Source: Pedobacter roseus
GTDB taxonomy: Bacteria; Bacteroidota; Bacteroidia; Sphingobacteriales; Sphingobacteriaceae
Direction: 5' to 3'
Assembly (NCBI RefSeq): GCF_014395225.1
Contig: NZ_CP060723.1
Location: 3,658,001-3,722,000, forward strand
Length of the DNA: 64,000 nucleotides
The notes beneath the pieces were generated by a model. The model made no database searches. It was given only the letters and a program-made list of their open reading frames with translations, and was not told the origin of the DNA. This document shows positions 59,616 to 64,000 of this stretch, one piece after another; the first letter of the stretch is position 1; each line of letters starts with the position of its first letter. Made by a program: the position numbers and the translations under genes.

Positions 59616-61283
59616 ATGAAGAAATTTAAAGCAACCGTACTAACTTTTATAGGCATCATTTGCTTCGCCAATGGCCTGTTTGCACAAACCAAAGCCGATA
59701 TTGAGGTCAACTTTGACCGCGAAATTGCACCTATGAAACCGGTTTGGGCCTGGTTTGGTTATGATGAACCCAATTATACCTACATGAAAGATGGTCAGAA
59801 ATTACTCAGCGAAATTTCGAAACTAAGTCCGGTGCCTGTTTACGTGAGGGCGCACAACCTTTTAACCTCAGGTGATGGCACACCAGCTTTAAAATGGGGA
59901 TCAACCAATGCCTATACCGAGGATGCAAACGGAAAACCGGTTTACAACTGGAAAATTGTGGATCAGATATTTGATGCCTACGTTAAGCGCGGAATGAAAC
60001 CTTTGGCCCAAATCGGCTTTATGCCCGAGGCCTTATCGATAAAACCACAGCCTTATCAGCACAAATGGAAACCTGGTGCACGTTACGACGAAATTTTAAC
60101 CGGTTGGGCTTACCCACCTAAAGATTATAAAAAATGGGGCGATTTAGCTTACGAATGGGTAAAACACAGTATAGCCCGTTATGGAAAGGCTGAAGTGGAG
60201 AGCTGGTACTGGGAAGTGTGGAATGAACCCGATGGCGCCTATTGGAAAGGTACGCAACAGGAGTTTTTTAAACTTTACGATTATGCGGCCGATGGTGTTA
60301 AGCGGGCTTTGCCAACAGCCAAAATCGGCGGTGCAAATGTAACGGGAGGAGGTTCGAAATACCTTGATGCTTTTATTTCCCACTGTTTAAACGATACCAA
60401 TTACGCCACCGGAAAAATCGGCTCTCCATTAGATGCAGTGCTGTTTCATGCCAAAGGCTCGCCAAGAGTAATAAACGGAACAGTAGTAATGAGCATTAAA
60501 AATCAACTCAAAAACATTGAATCAAATTATCGGATCATTCAAAAATACCCGCAGCTTAAAAACATACCTGTTATTATAGGCGAATCAGATCCTGAGGGTT
60601 GTGCGGCCTGCGGCATGTCTACCAATCCTGAAAATGCCTACCGCAATGGCACCATGTACTCCAGTTATACCGCAGCCTCTTTTGCCCGGTTATATCAGCT
60701 TACCGATGAATATAAAATTAACCTTTTAGGTGCGGTAACCTGGTCGTTCGAATTTGAAAACCAACCCTGGTTTGCGGGTTTTAGAGATTTAGCAACAAAC
60801 GGTGTAGATAAACCTGTTTTAAATGTATTCAGGATGTTTGGCATGATGAAAGGTAAACGTGTTGAAGCAAAAAGCGACCGCATGTATCCTTTAAAATCTG
60901 TGCTCGATTCGAGCATTAGAAAAACAACCGATCTGGGCGTATTGGCTACAAAGGACCAGAAATCTGCTGCAGTTTTAATCTGGAATTACCATGATGAGGA
61001 TAAAGACCTATCGAAAGATTTAATTTCAATTAAGTTAAATGGCATTCAGGCTAAAGTGGTAACCCTCACCAAATACCTGATTGATAATGAACATAACAAT
61101 TCTTATGAGGTTTGGAAAAAAATGGGATCACCACAAAATCCTGATTCCAAACAGATCGCTTTACTGGAAAAAGCCGGCCAGTTGAAAATGATCGATAAAC
61201 CCACGAAGTATAATTTAGCGTCTGATAATTTACAATTTGAATTGAAGAGACAAGGGGTTATGTTATTGAAATTGGAGTGGTAA
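59616..61283 (+). CDS. Exported GH39-like glycosidase
   Basis: The protein has 555 residues with a signal peptide (MKKFKATVLTFIGIICFANG to LFAQ). The acid/base Glu204 is in WYWEVWNEPDGAYW and the nucleophile is probably Glu323 in VIIGESDPEGC. The clan-A TIM-barrel surroundings (VPVYVRAHNLLTSGDGTPAL, WAYPPKDYKKWGDLAY) resemble GH39 beta-xylosidases, some of which act on uronic acids or other sugars. It follows the GH2 gene by 15 nt and is the last gene of the PUL operon. Confidence 0.85.
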   Translation: MKKFKATVLTFIGIICFANGLFAQTKADIEVNFDREIAPMKPVWAWFGYDEPNYTYMKDGQKLLSEISKLSPVPVYVRAHNLLTSGDGTPALKWGSTNAYTEDANGKPVYNWKIVDQIFDAYVKRGMKPLAQIGFMPEALSIKPQPYQHKWKPGARYDEILTGWAYPPKDYKKWGDLAYEWVKHSIARYGKAEVESWYWEVWNEPDGAYWKGTQQEFFKLYDYAADGVKRALPTAKIGGANVTGGGSKYLDAFISHCLNDTNYATGKIGSPLDAVLFHAKGSPRVINGTVVMSIKNQLKNIESNYRIIQKYPQLKNIPVIIGESDPEGCAACGMSTNPENAYRNGTMYSSYTAASFARLYQLTDEYKINLLGAVTWSFEFENQPWFAGFRDLATNGVDKPVLNVFRMFGMMKGKRVEAKSDRMYPLKSVLDSSIRKTTDLGVLATKDQKSAAVLIWNYHDEDKDLSKDLISIKLNGIQAKVVTLTKYLIDNEHNNSYEVWKKMGSPQNPDSKQIALLEKAGQLKMIDKPTKYNLASDNLQFELKRQGVMLLKLEW

Positions 61284-61402
61284 ATAATTATGGATAGTGG
61301 GCAATTAATCCTATTGCTTAAGTTATTTAGCTGCTCATGAGTAGTAATATTGCTTTCCTGAAATTCGAGACGGGCTGTCTTTCCTCCTCGCAATAGCTGG
61401 GT

Positions 61403-61499
61403 CGTCATTTCGACTGTAGCGCAGCGAAATGGAGAAATCTTTGAGCTATGTTGTATTAAGATTCCAATCTACCCGATAGCTATCGGGTTGGGAATGACG
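61403..61499. repeat. Composite element with mixed ends
   Basis: The left end CGTCATTTCGAC (61403-61414) belongs to the CGTCATTTCGAC family. The right end TTGGGAATGACG (61488-61499) belongs to the GTCATTCCC family, with ACCCGATAGCTATCGGGT (61471-61488) inside. Confidence 0.7.
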
Positions 61500-61596
61500 A
61501 TTACCCGCAGCCTATCAATCTGTTAAAATCCCTATCATTCTTATTAATTTTATGCAATAAATTAGTCGTACCATCAACAAATTCCATAGGAGCTAT

Positions 61597-61696
61597 CGTC
61601 ATTTCGACTGGAGCATGCCGATTCTTCATCGGCAGCGGAATGGAGAAATCTTTAAATGCAAAGTTCAAAGATTTCTCCACTGCGGTCGAAATGACG
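61597..61696. repeat. Palindromic element of exactly 100 bp
   Basis: CGTCATTTCGAC (61597-61608) and GTCGAAATGACG (61685-61696) are perfect 12-bp terminal arms. GGAGAAATCTTT (642-653) pairs with AAAGATTTCTCC (667-678) inside. A nested GCCGATTCTTCATCGGCA module lies near 61617-61634. Confidence 0.8.
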
Positions 61697-61755
61697 ACCG
61701 ATTTTTGGAATCGATCATAAATTGTAATTACTATTTAGGATAAACGTCTTTTAGT

Positions 61756-63522
61756 TTAATTCCACTCAAAAGGTAAATACCAATTGCTTGGTGTCATTAA
61801 TTTAGTTCTCGTTGCACTCGCATTCGGATCACCGGCTTTCAGTAGTTTCTGATAAATACGATCAGCTAAGAAAGCAGGATTATTTTGTCTTCTGGCAATT
61901 CGGATCAGGTCTGGCCAACGGTTTCCTTCAAAAGCCAGTTCGAGTGCAGCCTCATCGATAATTTTACCCTCTAAGCCCACCATATCGGTTTGAAAGCTTA
62001 CATCAATTGGGCGCACATTTGCCCTGTTTCTAATCCCTGTATTCCTATACCAGGGCGATTTGTAATCTGAATTGCTTCTGGCATCAAAATAATAGGGCGA
62101 TGAGGTAGGATAAGGTGTTTGCATGGTATTGATCTCGGCAGTAGAAACAGGAGATTTTGCACCACTTAAATAAGTTCCTGTATAATAAGTATCCTGGATC
62201 CCGATATTTAAAAAGGCCCAGCCCAATTTGCCCTGTCCATCACGGTTTGCCGCTTCCGAAAAACGCAGATGTAAAAGACCTGCGCGATAAATGCCCCATT
62301 TACCACCTTTATTAAAACTGCTCAGAATGGTATTGTTATCGGTTAATTTGGTAATCACCGGACCAGCTGCCGAGTTTTCGTAAGATAATCTTCCTCTTGC
62401 GTCGTAAGGGATGCCGCTATATTGCCTTTGAGCAGCCCAGTTATCTATCGCAGCCTGCGAAGGTTTGATTAAATATTTGCCATATATGGAAGAGCAAACA
62501 TCAACCATTGGATTACCGGGTTTATAACTTGGGTTATAGGGTATGCCCCAAAAGAACTCCGAATTCCAGGTAATATTATTAGTGGGCTGTATAAACATAT
62601 TGCGCCAACCACCATCGGTAATTAAAGCACCTTCATCCTGGGCCCTGGTATAACGAACCACCAGATCGTTATAGGCAGAGCTTAAATAACCAACTACTTT
62701 ATACGCATCAAACTGTACATTGATATTGCTATTGGTATTTTCAACATTCATCACCTTAGCATAATTCTCTGCAGCCTTTAAATAATTGCCTTTCCACAAA
62801 TATAAATCGCCCAGGATAAAAGGTTTACAGATGAATATTTTTTGGGTGTTTTGTCCGTCGATGGCCACATTTAATGCATTGCCTGCCGGATAAGAATAAA
62901 CCTCTTTGTAAGGCAGTTTTTCGGTAAAATCAATTAGTCGGGTTAACAGTTCATCGAAAGATATGCGAGGGTAAAGGCTTAAATTTTTAACATCTTCTAC
63001 CTTCTCTACCGGTTCGGTGATATAGGGAACGCTACCGTACTGTGCACCCAGCTGTAAATAGATAAAACTGCGCAAAGCACCCAAATCGGAATAATGTTTA
63101 TTGTAATCATCAACACTCATCCTATGGTCGGCAAGCATTAAATTAAAGTTTTTGAGTGCGTCGTTAATATTTAAGATTACCGCGTAGTAAGGCCTTGGAT
63201 CGATATAAGGATTATCTTTGCTGGTGGTGTGGTTTGATAGTTGCTTTAAATAAGCATCGGCATTACCTGTAGCCTCTACCAGATCGCCACGCAGTTCGTT
63301 TTGTAAAATGTATAACTTTTCGAGCCCCAAAAACTGGCCATAAGCACCAATTACGGCTGCATCTGCATCACCCACATTCCGATAAGCATTGGTAATATCC
63401 AATTTATCTTCGGGTACTTCGTCTGTAATTTTTTTGCACGACCATGAACCTATTGCAAGCAGGGCTACCGCTAATAGGGCAATAACTTTTTTATTAAAAT
63501 CCATCTTCATCTTTTTATACAT
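61756..63522 (-). CDS. SusD/RagB family lipoprotein, second PUL
   Basis: The protein has 588 residues from ATG 63522. The lipobox Cys29 is in LLAIGSWSCKKI (TTG 63528 and ATG 63504 are possible alternatives). C-terminal RagB-like block: EAALELAFEGNRWPDLIRIA. Helical TPR-like core with LYPRISFDELLTRLIDFTEK. It lies 6 nt downstream of the SusC stop codon on the minus strand. Its hydrolases would lie downstream (to the left), but the next genes on that side are the other PUL on the opposite strand, so this is a SusCD pair without visible enzymes here. Confidence 0.93.
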   Translation of the reverse strand: MYKKMKMDFNKKVIALLAVALLAIGSWSCKKITDEVPEDKLDITNAYRNVGDADAAVIGAYGQFLGLEKLYILQNELRGDLVEATGNADAYLKQLSNHTTSKDNPYIDPRPYYAVILNINDALKNFNLMLADHRMSVDDYNKHYSDLGALRSFIYLQLGAQYGSVPYITEPVEKVEDVKNLSLYPRISFDELLTRLIDFTEKLPYKEVYSYPAGNALNVAIDGQNTQKIFICKPFILGDLYLWKGNYLKAAENYAKVMNVENTNSNINVQFDAYKVVGYLSSAYNDLVVRYTRAQDEGALITDGGWRNMFIQPTNNITWNSEFFWGIPYNPSYKPGNPMVDVCSSIYGKYLIKPSQAAIDNWAAQRQYSGIPYDARGRLSYENSAAGPVITKLTDNNTILSSFNKGGKWGIYRAGLLHLRFSEAANRDGQGKLGWAFLNIGIQDTYYTGTYLSGAKSPVSTAEINTMQTPYPTSSPYYFDARSNSDYKSPWYRNTGIRNRANVRPIDVSFQTDMVGLEGKIIDEAALELAFEGNRWPDLIRIARRQNNPAFLADRIYQKLLKAGDPNASATRTKLMTPSNWYLPFEWN

Positions 63523-63528
63523 TATCAA

Positions 63529-64000
63529 TTATAAACCAATTCTAACGCCCAGTTGGAACGACCTGAACTGAGGCTCTAAGGTGGTATCTACACCTTGTGT
63601 GAAGATACTGCCCGAGGCACTAAACTCAGGATCGTAACCTAAGTAATTGGTTAAGGTAAATACATTATTGGCTGTTGCATAAAGCCTGGCATATTTAATT
63701 GCCTTTGCTTTTAGCGGTACATTATAGGTTAAATTCAGGGTGCGCAAACGTAGGTAAGCGCCGTCTTCGATCCACCGGTCAGAAAATTGTGCGTTGCCCA
63801 TTGGGTCGCCAAAACTTGCTTTTGGCACATTGGTTACCTGGCCTTCTCCACGCCAGCGGTTCCGAACAATATCAGTCTGGTTATAGTAACTGTTTCCCGA
63901 TTCCAATACCGAACGGGTATAGTTGTAAATGTCGTTGCCCGCCACAAAAGAGAAGAACACATCTAAACTCCAGTTTTTATAACTGAACGTATTGTTAATA
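63529..64000 (-). CDS. SusC/RagA TonB-linked protein, C-terminal fragment at the window edge
   Basis: The frame is open to base 64000, so the gene continues past the window. The visible 157 residues (from INNTFSYKNWSLDVFFSF) are the last barrel strands, with YLRLRTLNLTYNVPLKAKAI, LYATANNVFTLTNYLGYDPE and the ending FQLGVRIGL. The family assignment rests on this characteristic C-terminus and on the SusD gene that follows. Confidence 0.9.
   Translation of the reverse strand, partial: INNTFSYKNWSLDVFFSFVAGNDIYNYTRSVLESGNSYYNQTDIVRNRWRGEGQVTNVPKASFGDPMGNAQFSDRWIEDGAYLRLRTLNLTYNVPLKAKAIKYARLYATANNVFTLTNYLGYDPEFSASGSIFTQGVDTTLEPQFRSFQLGVRIGL

Larger units (their letters stand above)
61284..61755. 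other. Repeat-filled intergenic region of 472 bp between two PULs
   Basis: It has no gene. It holds two composite palindromic elements, at 61403-61499 and 61597-61696, and lies between convergent PULs. Confidence 0.8.

Noticed and set aside
61756..64000. Second SusCD pair considered as part of the first PUL
   Set aside because: It is on the opposite strand, convergent with the first operon, and separated by 472 bp of repeats, so it is a separate locus.

Overview
The window looks like a chromosomal segment from a Bacteroidota species of the Sphingobacteriaceae, most like Pedobacter. The reasons are the SusC/SusD pairs, the lipobox-plus-lysine lipoproteins (C-K-K), TAnnTTTG-type -7 boxes, weak Shine-Dalgarno sequences, moderate to low GC, and spacers full of short palindromic repeats. 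I see no tRNA, rRNA, CRISPR array, transposase, integrase or phage gene. The species is an inference; no 16S sequence is present.

Layout. 1-5.4 kb: a possible decayed 3' end of an aminotransferase-like gene, two small unknown genes (one ferredoxin-like), an orphan ClpP, a sigma factor with a small overlapping partner, an AraC regulator and a methyltransferase. 5.7-14.5 kb: mostly minus strand, with an exported GH95-like glycosidase, holA, a small HSDR_N nuclease-like gene, and a cluster of two Tat-exported Gfo/Idh/MocA oxidoreductases around a double-DUF1080 protein. 14.8-24.2 kb: valS (with a repeat inside its coding sequence), a DoxX-like membrane protein, a tandem pair of Uma2 genes with a third remnant, a Zn/Cd-type P-type ATPase and an M13 peptidase. 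24.4-45.5 kb: mainly housekeeping and small conserved genes on both strands (MnmD, aldo/keto reductase, AI-2E permease, MazG, AAA_14 ATPase, YchJ, TruA, LolE-like permease, NamZ-like DUF1343 lipoprotein, PAS histidine kinase, topoisomerase IB, Fmt, class IV aminotransferase, RluD-like synthase, DUF6588-like protein). 45.5-49.5 kb: a PLP enzyme, a TetR regulator overlapping a TetX-like flavin monooxygenase, and an SGNH hydrolase. 50.2-61.3 kb: a polysaccharide utilisation locus (SusC, SusD, GH43/117-like propeller, GH2, GH39) reading as one operon. 61.8-64 kb: a second SusD and the C-terminal end of its SusC on the minus strand, cut by the window edge.

How it fits together. The region mixes core information-processing genes with accessory glycan modules. 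The first PUL should import an oligosaccharide through SusC/D and cut it with three exported hydrolases. The GH95-like gene far to the left has the same CAAACGTTTG palindrome upstream as the PUL, which suggests a shared LacI-type regulator encoded elsewhere. The Gfo/Idh/MocA-DUF1080 cluster fits oxidative (3-keto) glycoside breakdown in the periplasm.

The most unusual signals are not genes: (1) a short repeat (AGTCCGGAGTCCGA-type words) that sits in frame inside valS and also occurs in intergenic spacers; (2) several families of modular palindromic repeats sharing CCCGAT/ATCGGG modules; (3) a pair of 26-bp near-identical palindromes just upstream of the AAA_14/DUF4143 ATPase; (4) a TetR-type palindrome between the predicted promoter elements of the TetX-like operon; (5) the Uma2 tandem with conserved ends and a diverged middle. 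I did not find a clearly new multi-gene defence or mobile system.
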